Of a stretch of DNA of 16,051 nt, positions 8,830-16,051 are shown one piece after another. The stretch spans positions 1 to 16,051 of the forward strand of contig DAKU01000059.1 of NCBI GenBank assembly GCA_002508425.1, given 5' to 3'. Within the stretch, counting starts at the first letter, position 1, and the number at the start of each line of letters is the position of its first letter. The notes under the pieces are model-generated. The model saw nothing but the letters and a program-made list of their open reading frames with translations. It made no database searches and was not told where the DNA came from. Source of the DNA: Methanosarcinaceae archaeon UBA470 (lineage in GTDB: Archaea > Halobacteriota > Methanosarcinia > Methanosarcinales > Methanosarcinaceae). Position numbers and translations under genes: made by a program.

Positions 8830-11298
8830 ATGAAAAACGAAATACATTTCTTACTTACACATATTGGGATTAAACCGGCTGATAAAGAACAGACAAGCTC
8901 AAGATTACCTGATGATCCTAACAGCGACAAGACACGGGTTAATCTCAACGAGCTAATTGCTTCTATAACTCGCCAGAAAAAAGAAGTAAAAAATAAAGAA
9001 TGCACATATAGAATTAAGAAAAACAGGAATACAAATACTATAATTATAGAATGTGGGGAATGCAAAAGAGATTCTACGCTCAATAATCCTGCATGCAGAT
9101 CAAACATATTCCAGATATTACTTAAAGAAACATTAGCGGAAAGACTAGTACTCTCAAATCTATATGACAGGGAATATGATGGAGCCATACTCCAAAAAAT
9201 ATACTCTCTTGCCCACTTAGAAGATTACTTGCGACCATATGATAACATTAGAACTGTATCGTACAATTGCATACATAATTCCAAAGATACCTGTACAAAG
9301 AACAGAAAAGAAGCAATAGAGCAAGTTATCAATTCAGCAAAAGAGTCACCGATTAAAGCTTATAAGGATACGGAAAGAGCGATAGAACAATTTAAATGTG
9401 AAACTGAAAGGGTAGCTTATCCAGAGTGTGACAAATGCCTGGAGAATTTTCAGGATACATTAGATGAAATAAAAATAAGGATTCTGCCATTGCTGAATAT
9501 TTTTCTGTGCGAGTCAGATAGGGCTTTTGACTATGAAAAAAATTTCCAACCATATGTACGTCCTTTGTTCTCAACTTCCAGAATCTATACTGAGCCACCA
9601 GTGAACACTATTTTTTTTGAATGCTATGATGTACAAAGAAATGATGGGAGAAAATTACCTATATCCATCTATGAGTTTACCGATAAACCTGAAAAACTGT
9701 ATGTAGTAAACCCTGTAGAATACAATATGCAGCCTGAAGAACTTCTGCTCATTGAAAGTGTGCGTAATCGAATGATCAAGCATAGGCCGGAAGACATGAA
9801 TTTTGCGGACCCAAGTCTTTCAAGAGAATATTTCAGAAGGCTTTGCAAAAAATTGCTCCATGAAGAGAGTACAGTCAAAAAACTGGTTTTAGCACCTTCT
9901 CAACTGGACATGTATTCTGACCTGCTGGCAAAGTACACAACAGGACTTGGCATTCTAGAAGATCTGTTATCCGATGAAAGAGTCACAGACATATATGTCA
10001 ATGCGCCTGCGGATAAAAATCCTGTTAACGTGGTAATGAATGGAGAAGAATGCACTACTAACATTTTTCTGTCACAGGAAGAAATGGATTCCATGGTCTC
10101 AAGATTCAGGACGATAAGCGGAAGACCATTTGGAGAAGCCACACCTGTCCTGGAAATGGCGCTTAAAGAATATGGAGTACGTGTCTCGGTGATAGGCGAC
10201 CCATTAAGTGCAAAAGGAATGGCCTATGCATTTAGAAAACATGCAAAGACTCCCTGGACATTGCCCAAACTTATCAATACTGATGCTATTACTCCTCTTA
10301 CAGCAGGCCTGCTTAGCTTCATGATGGATGGGCATGCATCAGTGCTAATAGCCGGAGGAGTGGGAGCAGGCAAAACATCTCTTTTATGTGCTATGCTTAT
10401 GGAAATGCCACAAAAATACAGAATATTGACCATAGAAGACACGCCGGAAATACCTCTTGAACAATTGCAAAAGCTCGGATGGAAAGCACAGGGCCTGAAT
10501 GCTCAGTCTTCCATCGTGAAATCAAGTATTGAGATAGAACCTTCCACAGCCCTGCGTGCGTCCCTTAGGCTTGGCAGTTCCTCTCTTGTTATCGGCGAAG
10601 TGAGAGGGCCTGAAGTCGCAATGCTATATGAAGCAATGCAGGTAGGTACAGCAGGGAATTCAGTAATAGGAACTATCCATGGTGCATCCACAAATGCGGT
10701 CTATGAAAGAATAGTACATACCCTTGGAGTACCTCCTGCATCTTTCAAAGCCACAGATGCTGTAATAGTCTGCTCTAATACCCGCATAGCTGGCAGTATG
10801 GCAACAAAACGTAAAGTAATACAGGTCGCTGAAGTGAATGAAGTATGGGATTCTGAGAACACATACAGTGTCTTCTCTGACATCCTTACTTTTGATGCCT
10901 CGGTCAATTCACTGGTACCAACCGACCTGCTTGATAGAGGACAATCTGGATTGATTCGGAAAATTGCAAGAAAATGGGGCATATCCGTGGATGAAGCTTC
11001 AAAGAACATTCGTATCCGTGCAAGTATGAAATTGAAAATGGCGGAATACGGTAAAACAGATCCGTCATTCCTTGAGGCTGAATTTGTATCTGCCGCAAAT
11101 AACATGTTCTGGATGCTAATGGAACAGGAAAAGGAGAGTTCCGGCAAACCTGACATGCAACGCGTATATGAAAGATGGTGTACGTGGTTTGAACAGATAG
11201 TAGCTACCAAGGATAAAGAGAAGTCTGTTGCAACAAAAGACAAAACACTATACACTGGATCATTGGCTGAAGTAGTACAAGGTGGCTATGATGCATAA
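8830..11298 (+). CDS. Type II/IV secretion system ATPase (TadA/ArlI/GspE family) with long cysteine-containing N-terminal region
   Basis: An 822-residue hexameric-type ATPase that would power assembly of type IV pilus-like filaments at the inner face of the membrane. The core is complete: the N-terminal ATPase half (YTTGLGILEDLLSDERVTDI, SGRPFGEATPVLE), Walker A GGVGAGKTS (509-517, K515), Asp box TIEDTPE (534-540), Walker B with LVIGEVRG (E590) and His box GTIHGAS (614-620, H617). The first ~370 residues are unlike the core and hold scattered cysteines: C58, C75-x2-C78, C89, C147, C155, C190, C200-x2-C203, perhaps metal-binding. An extension of roughly 150 residues follows the core. At about 820 residues it is longer than archaellum ArlI (roughly 500-550). 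It overlaps the platform gene by 8 bp. Confidence 0.93.
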   Translation: MKNEIHFLLTHIGIKPADKEQTSSRLPDDPNSDKTRVNLNELIASITRQKKEVKNKECTYRIKKNRNTNTIIIECGECKRDSTLNNPACRSNIFQILLKETLAERLVLSNLYDREYDGAILQKIYSLAHLEDYLRPYDNIRTVSYNCIHNSKDTCTKNRKEAIEQVINSAKESPIKAYKDTERAIEQFKCETERVAYPECDKCLENFQDTLDEIKIRILPLLNIFLCESDRAFDYEKNFQPYVRPLFSTSRIYTEPPVNTIFFECYDVQRNDGRKLPISIYEFTDKPEKLYVVNPVEYNMQPEELLLIESVRNRMIKHRPEDMNFADPSLSREYFRRLCKKLLHEESTVKKLVLAPSQLDMYSDLLAKYTTGLGILEDLLSDERVTDIYVNAPADKNPVNVVMNGEECTTNIFLSQEEMDSMVSRFRTISGRPFGEATPVLEMALKEYGVRVSVIGDPLSAKGMAYAFRKHAKTPWTLPKLINTDAITPLTAGLLSFMMDGHASVLIAGGVGAGKTSLLCAMLMEMPQKYRILTIEDTPEIPLEQLQKLGWKAQGLNAQSSIVKSSIEIEPSTALRASLRLGSSSLVIGEVRGPEVAMLYEAMQVGTAGNSVIGTIHGASTNAVYERIVHTLGVPPASFKATDAVIVCSNTRIAGSMATKRKVIQVAEVNEVWDSENTYSVFSDILTFDASVNSLVPTDLLDRGQSGLIRKIARKWGISVDEASKNIRIRASMKLKMAEYGKTDPSFLEAEFVSAANNMFWMLMEQEKESSGKPDMQRVYERWCTWFEQIVATKDKEKSVATKDKTLYTGSLAEVVQGGYDA
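11279..11285 (+). promoter_or_regulatory. Shine-Dalgarno site for the platform protein, inside the ATPase gene
   Basis: AAGGTGG lies 5 nt before the ATG at 11291 (2 nt before the ATG at 11288). It contains the alternative GTG at 11282, which makes that GTG an unlikely start. Confidence 0.55.
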
Positions 11299-13228
11299 TG
11301 ATAACTGGTACTACAGTGGCTGTAAATTTACCTGGAGATATTTCTCCAGATTTATCAAAGATCATGAAGAATTTAAAAAGAAAACTGAAAAAGCGGTTAG
11401 CCAGGAATATATAAATTCTCTTGTTTATACAGGGTTTGATCTGGAACCTTACGAAACAACACTTTTTTCCTATATTGGATCTGCAGGGCTATTCTTTATT
11501 GTATTGTTGACAGATGTTTTATTTTTCAGGCTCACCACATTCTCATCTGGAATACTCGCAGCAATCGCGATTATAAGCCTGACCATACCAATCACAGCAT
11601 TGTGGTATTTCAGTGAATATGTGAAGATACATGCGCGGCACATGAGGATAACATCACTGGGAGACATGCCTGAAGTAATGAGCTACGTAGTAATGTCAAT
11701 GAAGATAGTCCCTAACATGGAAAAAGCAGTGCATTTCGCTGCAGAGAACTCAAATAGACCTCTTGCCAGAGATTTGCGGAAGATGCTATGGAACCTCCAT
11801 TTACGAGTATATGCTGGCATGGATGATGCTGTGGTCCAGTTCTCAGAGATGTGGGGTAAGAACAGCGAACATTTCAAAAGGTCGTTACACCTCATAAGAA
11901 GCTCCATGAGCGAAACTGATCCTGCACAGCGTACTTTAACTCTCAACCGGTCTTTGGATATCATTTTAGATGGAACCCGGAACCTCATGGAGAGCTACGC
12001 TGCAAAACTAAAGATCCCCACGTATGTACTATACTCAATATTCATCCTCATACCCCTCGCTCTGGTCGCGCTGCTACCTGCAATGGCTGTTGTAGGAATA
12101 CGCATTACAAGTACGAGCCTGGTATTAACATATGATATAATATTGCCATTGATCACATTTATCTACGCAGAATATGTGCTTATGCAACGACCGGCATCTT
12201 TCGTGCCTCAGAAAATATCAGACACACATCCTGAACTGGAGGGGCTGCCATCTAAAAGAAAAAAAGAACTCATTTTTGCATTAACCGCTGGTATTGCGTT
12301 ATGCAGTACGGGATATATATTGCTATACGCTGGAAATCCTTATGGCATTATTTCAACAGCTGTACTTGAAGGTTTAGTGCCCACTGCACTGTTGATATTA
12401 GTGGGCATGAGCATTACCTGTTCATGGTATCTTAATGCTGCATATGCTCCATATAAGAAAATACGCGACAAAATAATTGCTATGGAAAATGAATTTGCAG
12501 ATGCATTGTTCATTCTTGGCAGAAGAATATCAGAAGGGAGGTCTGCAGAAGAGGCTTTTGTACATACAGCTGCCAATATGAAAGGAGCCTCCATATGCGA
12601 GCCATTTGAGAAAATTGCCATGAACGTTGCATGTATGAGATGTGACCTGCATAGTGCGATATTCGATGAGGATTACGGCGCATTTAAAAATGTCTATTCG
12701 GAAAGAATAAACACTACTATGAAACTATTCCTGGAAAGTGTACATAAAAGCCATGAAGCTGCAGGTGTGGCCATAGTGAAGCTCGCGGACCACATGACCG
12801 ACTTGCAGGAAGTAGAGAGGCATATAAAAGAATCACTTTATGAGATGACATCTACGATGAAGTCAACTGCATGTATATTTGCACCACTTATAGCAGGAGT
12901 GACAATTGCACTGTCAGAGGTCATTGCAAAGATCCTACAAAACGTAGCACACAGCATATCCAGGTTGCCACCGAATGTGATCCCCGGACCTGCGGATATC
13001 TCTCCTGATAGCCTGGAACTTTCCATTGGCCCAAATATGTTCATGCTGGCAATAGGCATATACCTGATACTTATCACTACAATTATGGTCCGATTCTCAA
13101 CAGCTATTGAATATGGAGGGGATAAAAGTCAGATGATGTATGAACTCTCCAGAGCACTGCCAATATCAGTAATTGTTTTCTCTGCTTCTGCAATAGCCTC
13201 AAGGATAATATTCAGAGGATTTATCTGA
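11291..13228 (+). CDS. Type II secretion / type IV pilus platform protein (TadC/ArlJ-like, two T2SSF domains)
   Basis: A polytopic protein of about 645 residues with two cytoplasmic T2SSF-like helical domains, near residues 124-250 (GDMPEVMSYVVMSMKIVPNM, then NRSLDIILDGTRNLMESYA) and 400-545 (FADALFILGRRISEGRSAEE, then ESVHKSHEAAGVAI). About nine hydrophobic helices flank them: two before the first domain, four between the domains, three after. This is the archaeal membrane platform that pairs with a TadA/ArlI-type ATPase to assemble pilin-like filaments. The ATG at 11291 fits the AAGGTGG site best; 11288 and GTG 11282 are in-frame alternatives. The start overlaps the ATPase stop (8 bp), so the two are co-translated. 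Only 40 bp separate its stop from the convergent ferredoxin-like gene, and no prepilin gene follows. Confidence 0.9.
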   Translation: MHNDNWYYSGCKFTWRYFSRFIKDHEEFKKKTEKAVSQEYINSLVYTGFDLEPYETTLFSYIGSAGLFFIVLLTDVLFFRLTTFSSGILAAIAIISLTIPITALWYFSEYVKIHARHMRITSLGDMPEVMSYVVMSMKIVPNMEKAVHFAAENSNRPLARDLRKMLWNLHLRVYAGMDDAVVQFSEMWGKNSEHFKRSLHLIRSSMSETDPAQRTLTLNRSLDIILDGTRNLMESYAAKLKIPTYVLYSIFILIPLALVALLPAMAVVGIRITSTSLVLTYDIILPLITFIYAEYVLMQRPASFVPQKISDTHPELEGLPSKRKKELIFALTAGIALCSTGYILLYAGNPYGIISTAVLEGLVPTALLILVGMSITCSWYLNAAYAPYKKIRDKIIAMENEFADALFILGRRISEGRSAEEAFVHTAANMKGASICEPFEKIAMNVACMRCDLHSAIFDEDYGAFKNVYSERINTTMKLFLESVHKSHEAAGVAIVKLADHMTDLQEVERHIKESLYEMTSTMKSTACIFAPLIAGVTIALSEVIAKILQNVAHSISRLPPNVIPGPADISPDSLELSIGPNMFMLAIGIYLILITTIMVRFSTAIEYGGDKSQMMYELSRALPISVIVFSASAIASRIIFRGFI

Positions 13229-13268
13229 AGAAATCTTGTGATAGATATACTCAAATCACTATGACACA

Positions 13269-13454
13269 TTATTCCATATAGATCAGGGCCTTGTTGGGAC
13301 AGCATTTAACACAAAGCATGCATCGGTCACATAGATCATGGTCAATCTTTGGCCTGTCATCAGAGTTTCTTTTAAGAGCAAAAAGTGGACAAATAGCCCT
13401 GCATCTACCACATTTTTTACAGCCGGAAACTACTATGTACCCTTTGCTTGACAC
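13269..13454 (-). CDS. Small 2x[4Fe-4S] ferredoxin-like protein
   Basis: A 61-residue protein with two complete C-x2-C-x2-C-x3-C-P motifs: C12, C15, C18, C22 and C42, C45, C48, C52. An extra cysteine, C51, sits next to C52. This is the bacterial-type 2[4Fe-4S] ferredoxin fold, which carries low-potential electrons. The only plausible start is the GTG at 13454, since no in-frame ATG exists. No Shine-Dalgarno site is seen, but a TATA-like CTTAAATACC lies about 25-35 bp upstream on this strand, consistent with a leaderless message. It is divergent from the radical SAM gene with only 36 bp between them, so it may supply electrons to that enzyme. That link is inference. Confidence 0.85.
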   Translation of the reverse strand: MSSKGYIVVSGCKKCGRCRAICPLFALKRNSDDRPKIDHDLCDRCMLCVKCCPNKALIYME

Positions 13455-13490
13455 TAAGCAATAGCAAAGAGATAAAGGTATTTAAGGTAA

Positions 13491-14594
13491 ATGGACAAAA
13501 CAACAGATATATACGATAAAATCAATGGTTGCGCCATCATGCGGAATATATCTCAGGGAGAAGCTGATTCTTATTATTCATATCTTTCCAAAGGTTGCAA
13601 ATTATGTCAGGAAGGAGCGAAAATGGTGCTTTTTGTGACGGGCATCTGTGGAAAAAACTGTTTTTATTGCCCACTTTCTAATGAAAGAAAAGCAGATGTT
13701 ACATTTGCAAATGAAAGACTTGTCAGCTCAGATTATGACATAATAGAAGAGGCACGACAGATGGGGGCACTAGGTACAGGAATTACCGGTGGGGAACCTT
13801 TGCTCAAACCTGAGAAAGTACTAAGATATATAAAACTACTCAAATCAGAGTTTGGAAAAGAGCATCATATTCATCTATACACTGCTTTGCCTTTAGACAA
13901 GAACATACTGGAAAAACTTGCATTAGCCGGACTTGACGAGATCAGATTCCATCCTCCTGTAGATATATGGAATAATAAAATGGAAAACTACTCGGATTCC
14001 ATCAAAAAAGCTATGGATGCCGGAATGGAAGTAGGTATGGAGATCCCGGCGATAGAAGGAGCAAACAAAGTATCCACAATAGCAAATGAATTGGGCTGCT
14101 TCCTCAATATGAATGAACTTGAATTCGCAGATACAAACTCTGAGGCAATGAAACTCAGGGGCTATGAGCTGCGGGATGAGATCTCAAATGCTGTGGCCGG
14201 ATCATATGCTATTGGCATGGAAATCTTACAAACCACTGGAAAGGGGCACTTATGTACCTCCCGGTACAAAGATGCTGTACAACTTCGAAGAAGATTGCTG
14301 CGCATAGCTGAAAGAACTGCTAGAGAATTTGATGAGGTGACAGAAGATGGGACCCTTGTATATGGAGTAATAACATGCAATGGTGAGGTAAATTCTACAG
14401 AACGAGTAGCTGATCTATTGTCATTATTAGGCGTACCCGAGGAATTGTTCCAGATAAACAAAGAAGAGATACACATAGCCGCCTGGATACTTGAAGAGAT
14501 AAAAATGGAAATCGTAGCAGATGTAAAAGAAATGTGCATTATTGAAAAATATCCATTTCCTGGCGGGATGGTAGTGGAAAAGATTCCACTCTAA
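13491..14594 (+). CDS. Radical SAM protein, COG2108-like (related to pyruvate formate-lyase activating enzymes)
   Basis: A 367-residue protein whose radical SAM cluster motif is C53-x3-C57-x2-C60 (CGKNCFYC), followed by the SAM-binding G-G-E-P at 100-103 (GITGGEPL). A further pair, C36-x2-C39, lies just before the core in KGCKLCQEGAKMVLFVTG. This arrangement fits the archaeal COG2108 family, whose reaction is unknown to me. C14 lies near the N-terminus. Radical SAM enzymes cleave S-adenosylmethionine reductively using an electron from a ferredoxin or flavodoxin; the divergent ferredoxin-like gene is a candidate donor. The C-terminal ~150 residues have no domain I recognise. The start is the ATG at 13491; AAGG sequences just upstream are weak as ribosome-binding sites. 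No substrate can be inferred from the neighbours. Confidence 0.88.
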   Translation: MDKTTDIYDKINGCAIMRNISQGEADSYYSYLSKGCKLCQEGAKMVLFVTGICGKNCFYCPLSNERKADVTFANERLVSSDYDIIEEARQMGALGTGITGGEPLLKPEKVLRYIKLLKSEFGKEHHIHLYTALPLDKNILEKLALAGLDEIRFHPPVDIWNNKMENYSDSIKKAMDAGMEVGMEIPAIEGANKVSTIANELGCFLNMNELEFADTNSEAMKLRGYELRDEISNAVAGSYAIGMEILQTTGKGHLCTSRYKDAVQLRRRLLRIAERTAREFDEVTEDGTLVYGVITCNGEVNSTERVADLLSLLGVPEELFQINKEEIHIAAWILEEIKMEIVADVKEMCIIEKYPFPGGMVVEKIPL

Positions 14595-14658
14595 AACCCA
14601 AATTATATATGCAAGAATGATATACGTACTTCAAGTTTGGCAACCAATAGCAGTTTAA

Positions 14659-14668
14659 TTTATATAAA
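14659..14668 (+). promoter_or_regulatory. Putative TATA box upstream of the DUF2551-like gene
   Basis: TTTATATAAA is a near-ideal archaeal TATA box. A start 25-27 bp downstream would give a leader of about 20-25 nt that contains the GAGGTG ribosome-binding site. A second TATA-like ACTTTATAACC lies at 14677-14687. Confidence 0.5.
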
Positions 14669-14709
14669 TCACAATAACTTTATAACCTTAAATCGCATAT
14701 AAAAAAAAC

Positions 14710-14715
14710 GAGGTG
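14710..14715 (+). promoter_or_regulatory. Shine-Dalgarno site overlapping the presumed GTG start
   Basis: GAGGTG matches the anti-Shine-Dalgarno sequence, but its last three bases are the presumed GTG start of the DUF2551-like gene. With normal spacing it would serve an in-frame CTG at 14722 instead. Confidence 0.4.
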
Positions 14716-15024
14716 TTTGTACTGGAAACGATAGAGGACCGCGTGAGGGAGAGGCTCATAAAATATCTCAGCAGAGATGATACCGGCATTCGCAAAGTAG
14801 TATTGCAGCTTTTTCTTGAAGGAGACAAGTTCACAACCGGTGATGTGTACGGGTACCTCAATAAAACTGATTTTAATGTAAGCTACAGAGGAGTTTCTGC
14901 CATGGTCGGCTTAATGAACACAAGACTTGGAATCCTCAGCATCGACGTGACAGGTGACCATAATATATATCTTCTAAAAGAGGATTACAGGAGTGTTGTT
15001 CGTTCAGTACTTGAGAACTATTGA
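14713..15024 (+). CDS. DUF2551-like small archaeal protein
   Basis: A protein of about 100 residues resembling the archaeal DUF2551 family (PF10826), whose function is unknown. Recognisable parts are YLSRDDTGIRKVVLQLFLEG, the segment DVYGYLNKTDFNVSYRGVSA, and LGILSIDVTGDHNIYLL near the end. The alternating helices with a final beta-hairpin-like stretch suggest a winged-helix fold, so a transcription-related role is possible but unproven. The GTG at 14713 opens the frame, but a GAGGTG Shine-Dalgarno site overlaps it, so initiation at CTG 14722 (three residues shorter) is an alternative. It lies 118 bp after the radical SAM gene and has its own TATA box. uppS follows in the same direction with its own promoter-like sequence. 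Confidence 0.8.
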   Translation: MFVLETIEDRVRERLIKYLSRDDTGIRKVVLQLFLEGDKFTTGDVYGYLNKTDFNVSYRGVSAMVGLMNTRLGILSIDVTGDHNIYLLKEDYRSVVRSVLENY

Positions 15025-15131
15025 AAAGGACTAAAGTAAAACACTTCAAAGTAATCTTTTTATAGAATAGATGCAAGTAATTTCCATATTTGTACGTGTT
15101 GCAAATGGGTGGAAAAAAACTTAGGTCGGGA

Positions 15132-15142
15132 TTTTTATATTA
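15132..15142 (+). promoter_or_regulatory. Putative TATA box of uppS
   Basis: TTTTTATATTA is followed 25-27 bp downstream by about 15158-15165, where the conserved UppS reading frame begins. This suggests a leaderless or nearly leaderless message. A second AT-rich candidate, AAATATTTAAG, lies at 15144-15154. Upstream, 15025-15131 holds a T-rich tract (about 15055-15062) that may end the DUF2551-like transcript. Confidence 0.45.
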
Positions 15143-15157
15143 AAATATTTAAGTGGG

Positions 15158-16018
15158 ATTGTATATCACACATATGAGCACCTCCTATCAAAAGAGATCG
15201 CACATTCATATGTTCCTGAACACATTGCAATAATAATGGATGGGAATCGCAGGTATGCCAATAGAGTAGGCAAACTTACAAATTATGGACATGTAAGGGG
15301 AGCCAGCATAACTGAAAAAGTAATTGAGTGGTCCCATGAAATAGGCGTTAAGCAACTTACCGTCTATGCATTTTCAACCGAGAACTTCAACAGGTCCGCA
15401 GATGAGAAGCAAAAACTCTTTGAACTTATAGGACTCAAATTTGATGATCTTTGTCAAGATGAGCGCACTCATCGAAGAAAAATGCACATTAGAGCCATAG
15501 GAGACTTGCAAATGCTTCCAGCCAGTCTGCAAAGGTCTATAAAAGAAGCTGAAAGATGTACTGCAAACTACGATAGGTTTTATCTTAACGTAGCTATCGC
15601 GTATGGCGGCAGACAAGATATAGTCCAAGCAGTGCGCAAAATCGCTGAAAAGGTTGACACTGGACAACTCGACCCAGAAGATATCACAGAAAACACCATT
15701 TCTAATCACCTCTATCCTGTCGGAGGGAATGCTGTCCCCAACGTTGACCTTATAATCCGTACTGGAGGAGATGAGCGAGTATCCAATTTTCTCCCATGGC
15801 AAACATCTGGCAATGAATGTGCCACGTATTTTTGTGCTCCATTTTGGCCGGAGTTCAGAAAGATCGATTTACTGCGTTCCATAAGAATATACCAAGACCG
15901 TCTTCAGGAAAAGAAGCGTGTAATGAAAAGGAGGAGTGCAATTCTCCTAAAGGCTTTAGAGAAAAGGGACAGTGAAAAGATTCATAATTGCCCTGCTAGC
16001 ACCGTGCGCGGAATTTGA
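15158..16018 (+). CDS. uppS: Polyprenyl diphosphate synthase, cis-prenyltransferase (UppS family)
   Basis: It condenses isopentenyl diphosphate units onto an allylic primer in cis to form the long polyprenyl diphosphate that, in archaea, leads to the dolichol-type glycan carrier. Signature parts are IIMDGNRRYA (catalytic Asp in the MDGN motif), TVYAFSTENFNR, and RTGGDERVSNFLPWQ, whose R, R and S match E. coli R194, R200 and S202. The glutamate of SGNECATYF matches the metal-binding E213, and WPEF follows. The first ATG is at 15236, but the same frame upstream encodes VYHTYEHLLSKEI and VPEHIAII, which family members have before MDGN. This frame is open back to a stop at 15122 without ATG, GTG or TTG, so the start given (ATT, 15158) is provisional. 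The resulting 286 residues fit the family; 260 from the ATG would lose the first core strand. Confidence 0.85.
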   Translation: MVYHTYEHLLSKEIAHSYVPEHIAIIMDGNRRYANRVGKLTNYGHVRGASITEKVIEWSHEIGVKQLTVYAFSTENFNRSADEKQKLFELIGLKFDDLCQDERTHRRKMHIRAIGDLQMLPASLQRSIKEAERCTANYDRFYLNVAIAYGGRQDIVQAVRKIAEKVDTGQLDPEDITENTISNHLYPVGGNAVPNVDLIIRTGGDERVSNFLPWQTSGNECATYFCAPFWPEFRKIDLLRSIRIYQDRLQEKKRVMKRRSAILLKALEKRDSEKIHNCPASTVRGI

Positions 16019-16051
16019 CTTGAACACTGGTTCCCTAGTATTAGATCGTCC

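Noticed and set aside
8736..9188. 150-codon minus-strand open frame opposite the N-terminal part of the secretion ATPase
   Set aside because: The product is a low-complexity hydrophobic/serine-rich sequence with no family resemblance, and the opposite strand carries the plausible ATPase N-terminus.
10701..11255. 184-codon minus-strand open frame inside the secretion ATPase gene
   Set aside because: It lies wholly opposite the conserved ATPase region and encodes nothing recognisable; it is a shadow of the real gene.
13234..13256. GTGAT ... ATCAC inverted repeat between the platform gene and the ferredoxin-like gene as a terminator
   Set aside because: The stem is only about 5 bp with a loop of about 12 and no clear T-tract, so it is too weak to call.
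14595..14712. Possible RNA gene or riboswitch between the radical SAM and DUF2551-like genes
   Set aside because: The stretch is AT-rich with several TATA-like sequences but no convincing paired structure.
15105..15143. 12-codon open frame (ATG at 15105) between DUF2551 and uppS
   Set aside because: Too short, with no supporting signal.
15174..15233. 19-codon open frame MSTSYQKRSHIHMFLNTLQ before the uppS ATG, as a gene
   Set aside because: It overlaps sequence that in another frame encodes conserved UppS residues. It is better explained as a consequence of the start or frameshift problem, although a leader peptide role is not excluded.
1..16051. tRNA, rRNA, CRISPR arrays, insertion sequences or attachment sites
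   Set aside because: No tandem direct repeats with spacers, no transposase or integrase coding sequence, and no tRNA-like cloverleaf were seen by eye.

Overview
The window looks like chromosomal DNA of a methanogenic archaeon, most likely a Methanosarcinales member. The grounds are: an S-layer-like protein with the Methanosarcina-type duplicated domain and a PGF-pre-PGF-like module; an archaeal-type polyprenyl diphosphate synthase; a DUF2551-like protein; a radical SAM protein of the COG2108 type; AT-rich TATA-box promoters; and AGGTGA-type Shine-Dalgarno sites. Genus and species cannot be fixed from the sequence alone.

Layout. (1) 1-3383, plus: the 3' part of a large secreted S-layer-like protein. 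The window starts inside its signal peptide, and it ends in three membrane helices. (2) 3386-8652, minus: a four-gene glycosyltransferase operon read from right to left: a GT2 polyprenyl-phosphate sugar synthase, a GT4 enzyme, a polytopic GT-C enzyme and a second GT4 enzyme. Its last stop codon is 2 bp from the S-layer-like gene's stop, so the two units converge with no spacer. (3) 8653-8829: a divergent promoter region. (4) 8830-13228, plus: an overlapping pair encoding a type II/IV secretion (TadA/ArlI-like) ATPase and its TadC/ArlJ-like membrane platform, with no pilin gene nearby. (5) 13269-14594: a small 2x[4Fe-4S] ferredoxin-like protein (minus) divergent from a radical SAM protein (plus), 36 bp apart. 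(6) 14713-16018, plus: a DUF2551-like protein, then uppS.

How the genes may work together. UppS makes the polyprenyl chain of the archaeal glycan carrier lipid. The GT2 enzyme probably loads a sugar on that lipid phosphate. The GT-C enzyme probably uses the charged lipid outside the membrane, and the two GT4 enzymes extend the glycan inside. The neighbouring S-layer-like protein carries about 19 N-glycosylation sequons and is a natural, though unproven, acceptor. The secretion ATPase/platform pair would assemble a type IV pilus-like structure from prepilins encoded elsewhere.

Main oddities: uppS has conserved coding sequence upstream of its first ATG but no ordinary start codon for it; the S-layer-like protein has three C-terminal membrane helices where a PGF-CTERM anchor would be expected; the secretion ATPase has a long cysteine-containing N-terminal region; and the start of the DUF2551-like gene is ambiguous. 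I found no tRNA, rRNA, insertion sequence or CRISPR array, and no gene-free stretch longer than 300 bp. No clearly new multi-gene system is visible.
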